From a virus: 64,000 nucleotides of DNA. Both the position numbers and the translations under genes were made by a program. Positions 32,122 through 40,270 of the stretch are shown piece by piece. The notes beneath the pieces are model-generated. The model was not told the origin of the DNA. It did not search any database and was given only the letters and a program-made list of their open reading frames with translations. Numbering within the stretch: position 1 is the first letter of the stretch; each line of letters opens with the position of its first letter. The stretch spans positions 1-64,000 of IMG/VR virus record IMGVR_UViG_3300019360_000147. One strand, given 5' to 3'.

Positions 32122-32294
32122 GGGGCCATCCGAAGACGGTCGGCCGCACGGAGGTCCCGCTCTTCCGCCGCGCGGACATGCAGGACGTCTCTACCCGCGG
32201 GCGCCCACGCGGTGACGCCCGGTTCACCCGCATCGGGACCGCCAAGCGGCTGGCTCGGGCCTGGCCGGAATGGGAGGCAGGAGGGACCCCATGA
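32118..32294 (+). CDS. Small basic protein upstream of terminase
   Basis: 58 residues, ATGA overlaps on both sides. Arg-rich (TRGRPRGDARFTRIGTAKRLARAW), likely disordered or DNA-contacting. Support is mainly the tight coupling. Confidence 0.5.
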   Translation: MRGHPKTVGRTEVPLFRRADMQDVSTRGRPRGDARFTRIGTAKRLARAWPEWEAGGTP

Positions 32295-32863
32295 CCGATC
32301 TCCCGAAGGACGCCCTGGCCCCCGCCGATGCCCCCTGGCCGAGCAATCCCGCGTTCACGCGGAAGGAGGCCGGGGCGGCACGGGCGGCGGGGGGGGGCCC
32401 CATGACTGCCGAGATGGCGGAATTGGCGGCGGCCGCGACGAAACTGGGTGTGCCTCCCGAGGAGGCCTTCCGGCGTCTCGGCTACTCGGCGCGCGGGGCC
32501 AAGCAGGCGGTGCGCCACGAGCTCTTCAAAATGGCCTTTCTCCGTCTCTGCGAAGAGCACGGCTACACCAGCGGCGCGGTGGCGAAGCAGATGGTCGCGG
32601 GGCTTGGGGCCGACTACGTCGAGGTGGCGAAGCACGAGGGCAGCATCACCGACGAGAAGGCCTTCGCGGACCATCGAACGCGGCTCCAGTACGTGGACCG
32701 CTTCTTGGACCTGGAAGGCTTACGGACTCCGCAGGGGCGCCGGGAGCGTCCGGAGGAGTCCGATGCCCGGCCCATCCTGAACGTGCAAGCGGGCGGGAAC
32801 ATTCAGTTGGTGTATTTTGGAGAGGCGATTGAACCCAGTACAGACAGCGATCCCCCGCGATAG
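32291..32863 (+). CDS. Terminase small subunit candidate
   Basis: 190 residues. Position directly before the large subunit and an N-terminal helical domain (MAELAAAATKLGVPPEEAFRRLGYSARGAKQAVRHELFK) resembling the helix-turn-helix of small terminases. C-terminus ends with a short beta tail. Would recognise the packaging site. Family not recognised from sequence alone. Confidence 0.6.
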   Translation: MTDLPKDALAPADAPWPSNPAFTRKEAGAARAAGGGPMTAEMAELAAAATKLGVPPEEAFRRLGYSARGAKQAVRHELFKMAFLRLCEEHGYTSGAVAKQMVAGLGADYVEVAKHEGSITDEKAFADHRTRLQYVDRFLDLEGLRTPQGRRERPEESDARPILNVQAGGNIQLVYFGEAIEPSTDSDPPR

Positions 32864-32917
32864 GCTCCCGCAATTCGCCGAGACCTGCTGGAGCCACGGA
32901 GCTCGCGGACTCGGCTG

Positions 32918-34582
32918 GTGGCCGTGGATGGCCGAAGGATGCTCCTGACGCAGGCCGCTTCGAGTAAGTGGGCGACCAACCGGCCCGGTCCGACCGCCCA
33001 GCGCATTCTCCAGTGCCGGAAGCGGGTCATTGGCGTCGAGGGACCCGTCGGCACGGGCAAGTCCAGCATCTTCAGCCAGTATATCGCCGCCCATACGGCC
33101 GAGGCCCCGGGGGCGATCTGGATCGTCATCCGCCGCACCTACCGCATGCTCCGCGATAACACCGTGCCCACGTGGATGCAGTGGTTCCCCGACGGCTCGG
33201 CCGGCCGCTGGAGCGAGGCCACCGAGACCTTCTTCCTCGATTGCCGGTTCATGGGGAGATCCCTGAAAGGCGAGGTGCGGTTTCGGAGTGCCGAGCGTCC
33301 GGAGGACATTGATAAGTTCATGGGTGGGGAGTACGCGGGAGCAGTCCTTGAAGAGGTGACGGGGACCTACCAAGAGTCCGGCGGGCTCAAGGAGGACGTG
33401 TTCACCGGACTGGGCATGCGCCTGCGGCAGTCGGGAATCCCGTGGGCGTGCGAGGTCTGTCGGCGGCTGCTGCCGACCGGACTGATCCCGACGGATCCCG
33501 ACATGGAGTACACCGACTGCCCTGCGTGCGGGGCCAGCCGCCGCGTCCGGACACGCTATCACCTCGTCCTCGTCTTCAACCCGCCGACCCCCGGCCACTG
33601 GGTGGACAAAGAGTTCCCGCTGCCAGAGCGGGAGACGGAGAGTTCCGCCCACTTCCGCATCGGGCGCCGGGAGAACGCCCACAACCTGCCTCCTGGCTAC
33701 TACCAGGCCATCGCGACGCAGTTCAAGCTCAAGGGAGATTGGGCGGCCCGGTACCTGGACGGGGAGCGGGTGCCGATCGGGCGGGCCACGTCCATCTTCG
33801 ACACCGAAGCGATCTACAAAGCGCTGGAGGAGTGGGTGCGGGAGCCGCTCTACTGCTGCACGCTGAAGCGGGACGAGCGCGGGAAGATTGTCCCAGACAA
33901 GACCGCGAATGGGCCGATCCGCGTCTGGGAGCCGCCCAAGCCGCCCGACGAAGAGCAGTATGTGATGGGGTCCGACTCCGCGGAGGGGTTGGACGAGGGG
34001 GATCCCTCCTGCGCCTACGTCCAGTCCCGGCTGACCGGCAATATCGTGGCCGAGATCCACGGGCATTTTGTCCCGCGGCGGTTCGCGAAGGAACAGGCCA
34101 TGGTCGGATGGTGGTACAACGACGCCCTGATCTGCCCGGAGGTCGAGCCGTCGGCAGCGGGGCGATCAGCGTGCGACGCGCTGGAAAACCTCGGCTACGT
34201 GAACCTGTACCTCCAGCGGAAGGAGCAGCAGATCGGGGATCCGGTCGTGAAGCGGTACGGGTTGCCGATGACCCGGACGAACAAGAGCCGGACCGTGGGC
34301 AAAGCGCGCGAGGTCGTCGAGGAGCGGCAACTGAAGTCGCCTGTGCGGGAGTTCTGGCTGGAGTTGCTGAACTTCGTCAAGCATCCCGATGGCCGGATGG
34401 CCGCTGACATCGGGCTCAAAGACGATCGCGTCATGGCGTATCTGTGTACCTTGGAGGCGTATGACCGCGCGGGCCCGTGGAAGCCGAAGCCGAAAATCGG
34501 GCCCGCCCCGGATTGGATGGGGAAACTGCTCGGGTCCTATGCCGGTGGAGCTGCGGGGGACCGGGCGTGGATGGGAAATTGA
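32918..34582 (+). CDS. terL: Terminase large subunit
   Basis: 554 residues, GTG start. ATPase: Walker A GPVGTGKSS (about 42), Walker B YAGAVLEEVTG (about 141). A CEVC...CPAC zinc-binding insert occurs at about 175-205. Nuclease: MGSDSAEGLDEGDPS (about 351) and LKDDRVM (about 503) supply acidic metal ligands. It cuts concatemers and drives DNA into the prohead. Confidence 0.92.
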   Translation: MAVDGRRMLLTQAASSKWATNRPGPTAQRILQCRKRVIGVEGPVGTGKSSIFSQYIAAHTAEAPGAIWIVIRRTYRMLRDNTVPTWMQWFPDGSAGRWSEATETFFLDCRFMGRSLKGEVRFRSAERPEDIDKFMGGEYAGAVLEEVTGTYQESGGLKEDVFTGLGMRLRQSGIPWACEVCRRLLPTGLIPTDPDMEYTDCPACGASRRVRTRYHLVLVFNPPTPGHWVDKEFPLPERETESSAHFRIGRRENAHNLPPGYYQAIATQFKLKGDWAARYLDGERVPIGRATSIFDTEAIYKALEEWVREPLYCCTLKRDERGKIVPDKTANGPIRVWEPPKPPDEEQYVMGSDSAEGLDEGDPSCAYVQSRLTGNIVAEIHGHFVPRRFAKEQAMVGWWYNDALICPEVEPSAAGRSACDALENLGYVNLYLQRKEQQIGDPVVKRYGLPMTRTNKSRTVGKAREVVEERQLKSPVREFWLELLNFVKHPDGRMAADIGLKDDRVMAYLCTLEAYDRAGPWKPKPKIGPAPDWMGKLLGSYAGGAAGDRAWMGN

Positions 34583-34641
34583 CGCGCAGGGCGCCGCGCA
34601 CGGAGCGCCAGGCGCACAGGGTGCAGCCCGCAGAGGGAAGA

Positions 34642-35490
34642 GTGCCGATTGCAGCGGGGCGGCTCTCCCAGCTCGCGGACCGGCCCGCCGTGTTTTGCAA
34701 CGTCTGCGCATCGCCGTGGCCGTCCATCCGATCCACGGCGCGGCATCAGGTCCAGAAGCATGGCTGGCGGAAGGCCGCTCTGGCGGGCGCCGCGATCCTC
34801 CTTCCTCTCATGGTCGGCCCTCTCTCCGAGGCGGCCGCCCCCACGGTCTCGCCAGCGAGCGTGACCTTCGCCCGCACGGTCGGCGGGCCCAACCCGCCCG
34901 CCCAGACGGTGCAGGTCACGGTCGCCCCGGCCCAGGCGTGGAAGATTTGCGACGGCATGCCGTGGGCGGACACCAGCATGCCCGGCGGCAGCGGGGCGAG
35001 CTGCCCGGCGGGCCAAGGCGGCTGGCAGCGGACCGGAGCCGGCTCGATCACGGTCACGCCGAACGCGACGATGGCGGGCCTCGCCGCCGGCACGTACCAG
35101 GAGACGATCACCCTGACCGCGGGCCCGGACGTGGTCCCGATCACGGTGACGGTCACCGTCAGCGCGGGGGCCAGACCGTCCGGTGGCGCGACGGGGCTGG
35201 GGATCTCGTTCCTCGCCGATCCCGTGGCCGGGCAGCCGGTCACGGTCCTGTGGAATGCGGCCACGGCCTACACCGACGGCAGTCCGCTGGCCAATCCAAC
35301 CTACCTCGTGGAGCGGAGCGAGCCGCCCGGAGCCTATCAGGAGCGCGTCCGGGACATCGCGGCCCTGACCTGGACCGACGGGGCGGTCATCACCGGCCGC
35401 CAGTATTGTTACCGGGCATTCACCCGGGATCCCGCGGGGCTCCAGTCGGCCCCGAGCAACGAGGCCTGTACAACTGCGGAGGTGCCATGA
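34642..35490 (+). CDS. Secreted protein with BACON-like and fibronectin type III domains
   Basis: About 282 residues from GTG 34642 (starts at 34567, 34621 and 34690 are also in frame). A hydrophobic export segment WRKAALAGAAILLPLMVGPL is followed by a BACON-like Ig domain (PTVSPASVTFARTVGGPNPPAQ...GTYQETITLTAGPDVVPITVTV) and a fibronectin III domain (LWNAATAYTDG..TYLVERSE...YCYRAFTRD). Such domains bind carbohydrate surfaces. Next gene has a second fibronectin III domain. Confidence 0.72.
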   Translation: MPIAAGRLSQLADRPAVFCNVCASPWPSIRSTARHQVQKHGWRKAALAGAAILLPLMVGPLSEAAAPTVSPASVTFARTVGGPNPPAQTVQVTVAPAQAWKICDGMPWADTSMPGGSGASCPAGQGGWQRTGAGSITVTPNATMAGLAAGTYQETITLTAGPDVVPITVTVTVSAGARPSGGATGLGISFLADPVAGQPVTVLWNAATAYTDGSPLANPTYLVERSEPPGAYQERVRDIAALTWTDGAVITGRQYCYRAFTRDPAGLQSAPSNEACTTAEVP

Positions 35491-35843
35491 GACGAGCAAG
35501 GATCATCCTCGGCGTTCTGCTGGCTGCCAGCTTCCTGCTGCCCGCTGCCAGCTTCGCCCTCCAGGCGACCCTGAGCTGGACCGACGGGGCGACGGGGGAA
35601 GACGGCTACCGGGTCGAGCGGCGGGACGGGCCGGACACTGCGCCCTGGGTGAGCCAGGGCACCGTGGCGTCGGGCGTCACGGCGTTCAATCAGGCGGGCC
35701 TGGCCCTCGGGACGCGCTATTGCTACCGGGTCGTTGCCTTTAATGCCTTCGGCGACACGACGACTGCCCCCCCCGAAGGGTGCGGGACGCCGGATCGGCC
35801 CCAGGGCGGCGCCACGAATCTGACGATTATCCTGGCGCCATAG
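35487..35843 (+). CDS. Exported fibronectin type III protein
   Basis: 118 residues. Signal peptide RRARIILGVLLAASFLLPAASFA, then one fibronectin III domain (LQATLSWTDGATGEDGYRVERRD...YCYRVVAFNAFGDTTT). Related to the C-terminal domain of the upstream gene (shared YCYR), suggesting duplication. Confidence 0.75.
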   Translation: MRRARIILGVLLAASFLLPAASFALQATLSWTDGATGEDGYRVERRDGPDTAPWVSQGTVASGVTAFNQAGLALGTRYCYRVVAFNAFGDTTTAPPEGCGTPDRPQGGATNLTIILAP

Positions 35844-35850
35844 AGGTTCC

Positions 35851-35958
35851 ATGCCCACGCGCACGACACTCGCTACTCCAGCGATCAGGCAACTCGTCGT
35901 TGAAGGCGGCATCCCGGCATTGCCGACGAATCTGAGGATTGTGCCATGGCTACCCTGA
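35851..35958 (+). CDS. 35-residue hypothetical peptide
   Basis: Starts after a weak AGGTTCC site and ends inside the next gene start region. Composition is ordinary with no motif. It fills a short gap; coding status is unsure. Confidence 0.35.
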   Translation: MPTRTTLATPAIRQLVVEGGIPALPTNLRIVPWLP

Positions 35959-36311
35959 TAGGCCGGACACGCGTTGCTCCGGATGTCCCGCTCGAAACCG
36001 CACCAGTCCTGATCGAAGGTCTGCGGGAGTTTCGGGTGCGCCTGAATCCGAATGTGATTGATTTTGACGACCCCGATCTGCGAATCACGGTGAGTATATG
36101 GCTCAGTACTGATGCGGGTGTGACCTGGGGGTACGAGACTCTTGCCACGATTGTAGGCGGGGCGCGAGGCAAGGACGGTAATTTCCCGTTCGTAGGCGTT
36201 GGTTTTATCAGTCCTGCCGGAGAAATCCCATTTCCCGCAGGCACGTTAGCCAGGGTGCGATATCAACATAATCTCTCCAAGCGCATCGGACTAGATTCGG
36301 AGACGCGGTAG
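35946..36311 (+). CDS. Hypothetical beta-rich protein
   Basis: 121 residues, start inside the preceding micro-frame. LREFRVRLNPNVIDFDDPDLRITVSIWLSTDAGVTWGYETLATI looks like a jelly-roll or receptor-binding domain. Abuts the next gene exactly. Base composition is more AT-rich than the flanking terminase genes. Confidence 0.7.
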   Translation: MATLIGRTRVAPDVPLETAPVLIEGLREFRVRLNPNVIDFDDPDLRITVSIWLSTDAGVTWGYETLATIVGGARGKDGNFPFVGVGFISPAGEIPFPAGTLARVRYQHNLSKRIGLDSETR

Positions 36312-37007
36312 ATGGCCCTCGCGTATGACCAGCAAACTGTGCAGGCCCGTTCAGCGGGCGTGGACAGTCTCCAACAAACCACTGGCCAGGCGGTGGACGC
36401 GGGCGACTTGGTGGTGGTATGCGTCTCAACCTGGTTTGCAAACGGAACGCCTGGTACGTGGGTCGTCACCGACGACGCTTCGCAGACATATACTGAGGCC
36501 ATTGATACTAGCAATCAGGCCCAGCAAGGCCAAGTAGCTATCTTCTATAAGGAGAATCACCCCGGCGGCACCATCAAGGTTACAGTTAATCCAGATGGTA
36601 GCAGCGCAGACATTGACTTCACAGTCAGCGAAGTGAGCGGGGCTGCCACATCGGGGGCGCTGGATAAAACGGCAGCGAATTCGAGTGCTGGCACTTCGGT
36701 TGCGACCGGGGTACTTTCGCAGGCTAACGAAATTATCTTCGGTATATATACTCACCAGGGTGCGACAAGTACCCTCAGTCCTGACACGGCCGGTGGCTAC
36801 ACAGAGATTGGCGAGAACGAAAATAACGCCGGAGGTCAGTGTTATAACGCCCAGTATAAAATCGTGGCCAGCACGGCGTCTGACACGGCAGACTGGACGG
36901 GTCCGAGTGGCGAGTGCTGTGTTGCCACATTCAAAGAAGCGGCGGCGGGGGCGGCGGCGAAGGCGCATCCGGCATTGCTGGCCGGGCCGGCGGCGTGGTG
37001 CCCGTGA
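36312..37007 (+). CDS. Beta-sandwich virion protein
   Basis: 231 residues. Strand pattern (DLVVVCVSTWFANGTPGTWVVTDD...YTEAIDTSNQAQQGQVAIFYKENHPGG) is like phage decoration or fiber head domains. Two vicinal cysteines near the end and an Ala-rich tail. Lower GC than neighbours. Confidence 0.65.
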   Translation: MALAYDQQTVQARSAGVDSLQQTTGQAVDAGDLVVVCVSTWFANGTPGTWVVTDDASQTYTEAIDTSNQAQQGQVAIFYKENHPGGTIKVTVNPDGSSADIDFTVSEVSGAATSGALDKTAANSSAGTSVATGVLSQANEIIFGIYTHQGATSTLSPDTAGGYTEIGENENNAGGQCYNAQYKIVASTASDTADWTGPSGECCVATFKEAAAGAAAKAHPALLAGPAAWCP

Positions 37008-37041
37008 TCTGACGGAGCCTAGCGACGAACGAGGACCATGA

Positions 37042-39198
37042 ATGACCGCAGAGATCACCCCAGGCAAGCCGACGGTGCAAGACGAGGGGACGCCGCTCGG
37101 AGCCTTCGACAAGATCAATTTTGTCGGGGCGGGGGTCGCGGTCTCGGTGACGGGCGATCTGGCGACGGTCAGCGTCGGCGGGGGCGGTGGGGGCAGCGTC
37201 ACGAGTCAGCAGTTCTCTGCCTTGAGCCAGGCCGTGTCGGTCCTCTCGCAGCAGGTCTCGGTATTGTCGCAGGGCATTTCGGTCGTCTCCCAAGCGCTCT
37301 CAAACGAGATCAGCAACCGAGCATCCGCCGACAACGTTCTCAGCCAGGCCATCTCGGTCATTTCGCAGCAAGTCAGTGTGCTTTCCCAGGCCCACTCGGC
37401 CTTGTCCCAGGCCGTGTCGGTCCTCTCGCAGACGGTCTCAGTGCATTCTCAGCGGTTCAGTACCTTGGCCGGCGGGGGCGCTTCGACCTACCTCATGAAA
37501 TCGGGGGCGACCGACTTCGATTGGAAGTGGGTCTCGATTACGACCGGCGGGGCGGCTTCGGCGGATGTGACGTCCCAACACCTTTCCGTTTTCTCCCAAG
37601 CGATTTCGGTCCTCTCCCAGAGCCATTCGGCCTTGAGCCAGCAGGTGTCGGCACTCTCCTCGCAAGTCTCCGTCGTCTCCGTGGCGGTCACCTCGGTCGA
37701 TGCCCGCGTGGATGCGGTTTCGCAGCAGGTGTCCGTCCTTTCGCAAGCCCACTCCGTGCTGTCGCAGGCGGTGTCGGTGCTCTCCCAGGCACATTCAGTC
37801 CTCTCGCAACGCATGAGTACGCTCGCAGGCGGCGGGGCGTCGACCTATCTGATGAAGTCTGGGGCCACGGATTACGACTGGAAGTGGGTCTCGATCACCG
37901 CGGGAGGAGCCGCGTCTGCGGACGTGACCTCGCAGCATATCAGCGTCCTGAGCCAGGCGATTTCCGTGCTCTCGCAGGGGCTGTCCGTCGTCAGCACTGC
38001 GGCCAGTGCGGCGGATGCCCACGCCGCCGTGGCCTCGGCGGCCGCGACCAGTGCCGATGCGCACGCCGCTGCCGCTTCGGCAGCGGCTACCTCGGTGGAT
38101 GCCAGGCTCGACACCGTGTCTCAACAGGTGTCTGTCCTCAGTCAAGCGCACTCGGTCCTTTCCCAAGCGGTCTCGGTCCTGTCACAGGGCCACTCCGCCC
38201 TCAGCCAGCAAGTGTCAGCGCTTTCCACCCAGGTGTCGGTCGTGTCGGTCGCCGTCACGTCTGTGGACACCCGGGTCAATACCGTGTCGCAACAAGTCTC
38301 CGTGCTGAGTCAGGCACACTCGGTCCTCTCGCAGGCCGTCTCCGTCCTCAGTCAGGGGCATTCCGCACTCTCGCAGCAGGTCTCGGCGTTATCCACTCAG
38401 GTTTCAGTGGTCTCGGTGGCGGTGACGTCCGTCGATACCAGAGTCAACACCGTATCTCAGCAGGTGAGCGTGCTCTCGCAGGCCGTCTCCGTCCTCAGTC
38501 AGGCGCATTCGGTCCTCAGTCAGGCGCATTCAGCCCTTTCCCAGCAAGTCTCTGCCTTGTCGAGTCAGGTGTCGGTCGTGTCGGTGGCCGTGACCTCGGT
38601 CGACACGCGGGTGAATACGGTCTCGCAGGCCGCCTCAGTGCTGAGTCAAGCCGTTTCAGTGCTCTCCCAGGCCGTCAGCGTTCTCTCGCAGGCGGTGTCG
38701 GTGCTTTCCAACAAGGTTTCGACCCTCCAGGCACCCACGATCAACGTCGTGGGCGGGATCCAGACCATTTCGACGGCCACATTGACCACGGTCAGCGCCC
38801 TGAGTCTGTCCGTCAGTGCCGGCGGGACCTACGAAATGTACGCAACGCTCCTGTACACGCTATCGGCGAATGCCGCGCCCATCCGCCTGGGCCTGAACTT
38901 CCCCGCAATGACCCGGATCGCCGGGCAGATCAAAGGGTGGGTCTCCGCGAACGCCCAGGGGGGCGGATTCCTCTCGACACAGTCCGAGCAGGTGATGTTT
39001 ACGGGGGATTCCGCTTCGGGATCCACGCTGTACTCCGCCGCGGGCGGGAATTCGGCCGATGTAATGCTGGCGGGGTACTACGCGTTGATGAAAGCCAGTG
39101 CGGGCGGGACCATTCATATCCTGGCGGCTGGCAGCACGACCGTAGGGGCCATTCACATCCAGCCGAGCTCGTTTATCAAGCTGTTCCAAATCGCCTGA
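37042..39198 (+). CDS. Serine-rich heptad-repeat tail fiber
   Basis: 718 residues. N-terminal domain (1-55) then about 500 residues of near-perfect 7-residue repeats SVLSQAV/SVLSQQV, with Val and Leu in a/d positions, giving a long trimeric coiled coil. Two matching segments, STLAGGGASTYLMKSGAT (near 140 and 260), interrupt it and look like fiber knobs. An Ala-rich ADAHAAxASAAATS segment follows, and a C-terminal globular domain occurs from about 570. Ser makes up roughly two of every seven residues. A second frame (37038-39221) also lacks stops because of the repeated codons, but its product has no fold-like features. Confidence 0.82.
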   Translation: MTAEITPGKPTVQDEGTPLGAFDKINFVGAGVAVSVTGDLATVSVGGGGGGSVTSQQFSALSQAVSVLSQQVSVLSQGISVVSQALSNEISNRASADNVLSQAISVISQQVSVLSQAHSALSQAVSVLSQTVSVHSQRFSTLAGGGASTYLMKSGATDFDWKWVSITTGGAASADVTSQHLSVFSQAISVLSQSHSALSQQVSALSSQVSVVSVAVTSVDARVDAVSQQVSVLSQAHSVLSQAVSVLSQAHSVLSQRMSTLAGGGASTYLMKSGATDYDWKWVSITAGGAASADVTSQHISVLSQAISVLSQGLSVVSTAASAADAHAAVASAAATSADAHAAAASAAATSVDARLDTVSQQVSVLSQAHSVLSQAVSVLSQGHSALSQQVSALSTQVSVVSVAVTSVDTRVNTVSQQVSVLSQAHSVLSQAVSVLSQGHSALSQQVSALSTQVSVVSVAVTSVDTRVNTVSQQVSVLSQAVSVLSQAHSVLSQAHSALSQQVSALSSQVSVVSVAVTSVDTRVNTVSQAASVLSQAVSVLSQAVSVLSQAVSVLSNKVSTLQAPTINVVGGIQTISTATLTTVSALSLSVSAGGTYEMYATLLYTLSANAAPIRLGLNFPAMTRIAGQIKGWVSANAQGGGFLSTQSEQVMFTGDSASGSTLYSAAGGNSADVMLAGYYALMKASAGGTIHILAAGSTTVGAIHIQPSSFIKLFQIA

Positions 39199-39238
39199 GG
39201 CGCGGCGCACAGCGCGCATAGCGCAGCGCGGAAGAGCA

Positions 39239-40270
39239 ATGCCAGGAATCAGCCACCAATTCTCAATCGTGTCGGCGTGGGTCAAGGGACTCAGCCAGAC
39301 CGTGTCGGCGGTGAGTGCTGGCTACGTCAGCTCAGACGCTCGGGTGGATGCCCTCTCGGCGGCGATCTCCGTCCTCTCGCAGCAGATTTCGGTGCTCTCG
39401 CAGCAGGTGTCCGTCCTGTCCTCCCAGCCGCCGGGCAGCGGGAGCGTGACCAGTACGGAACTCTCGGCCGTGAGCGCCCAGGCGGCGTCGGCGATAAACG
39501 TCGTCAGCCAAGCCGTCTCCGTCCTGAGTCAGCAGGTTTCGACCCTGTCGCAAGCGGTGAGCGTGGTCAGCCAAGCGGTGTCGGTCCTCAGTCAAGCCGT
39601 CTCCGCCCTCTCTAGTCAAGTCAGTACGGTCTCGGGGAATGTCACCTCGGTGGAGGTCCATGCCTCGACGGCCTCGGCAGCCGCCACGTCGGCCGATGCC
39701 CATGCGGCCGCCGCGTCGGCGGCCGCGACCTCCGTGGACGCCCGGCTGAACTCCGTGGTCTCGACATTCCTCTCGGCCACGGGGCAGGTCGTTCCTCAGA
39801 TCCGGTCCCGCGGGAACGTGGTGTCGGTCATCTCGGCTGGGACCCTCGTGGATATCGCCAGTCTCAGTGTCTCGGTGGCCGGCGGCGATGCGATCTACAA
39901 GATCGACGGGGCCGTGGCCTTCGAGAAAGCGACCAGCGGCGGGTGTGCCTTCGGCATTTCCACGCCCGCGTTGGGGGCTGGCGGCAGTTACGTGGAAATG
40001 GCGGTGGCAGTGCTGGTTCAGCAGGCCGGGGCCATCGGCGCCGCAGCGACGTATGCCTGGGGTCGCGTCGCCCTCAGCGCGATCGCGGCCGCGAATACTG
40101 CGGTCGTCTCGGCGTCCGTCCTGAACATCAACGCCTTACGCTTCATGCACTTCGAGGGGATGCTGGCGGTCAGCACGGCGGGCACGGTGCAGATCATGGG
40201 GAAGGGCAGCGTCGCGGGGGATTCGCTGAGCGTCCGGGGCGGATACATCCGGGCGTACCGGATTGGGTAG
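39239..40270 (+). CDS. Second heptad-repeat fiber, shorter
   Basis: 343 residues. Same SQAVSVLSQ heptads and ADAHAAAASAAATSVDARL segment as the upstream fiber, followed by a different C-terminal beta domain (residues 180-343) with GDAIYKIDGAVAFEKATSGG. A duplication of fiber architecture with a divergent tip, suggesting two receptor-binding specificities. Confidence 0.8.
   Translation: MPGISHQFSIVSAWVKGLSQTVSAVSAGYVSSDARVDALSAAISVLSQQISVLSQQVSVLSSQPPGSGSVTSTELSAVSAQAASAINVVSQAVSVLSQQVSTLSQAVSVVSQAVSVLSQAVSALSSQVSTVSGNVTSVEVHASTASAAATSADAHAAAASAAATSVDARLNSVVSTFLSATGQVVPQIRSRGNVVSVISAGTLVDIASLSVSVAGGDAIYKIDGAVAFEKATSGGCAFGISTPALGAGGSYVEMAVAVLVQQAGAIGAAATYAWGRVALSAIAAANTAVVSASVLNINALRFMHFEGMLAVSTAGTVQIMGKGSVAGDSLSVRGGYIRAYRIG

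Noticed and set aside
37038-39221. A second 727-codon open frame over the fiber gene
   Set aside because: It is open only because the repeated heptad codons avoid stops in that frame too; its product is Gly/Arg-rich without fold-like pattern, while the 37042 frame gives regular coiled-coil heptads.
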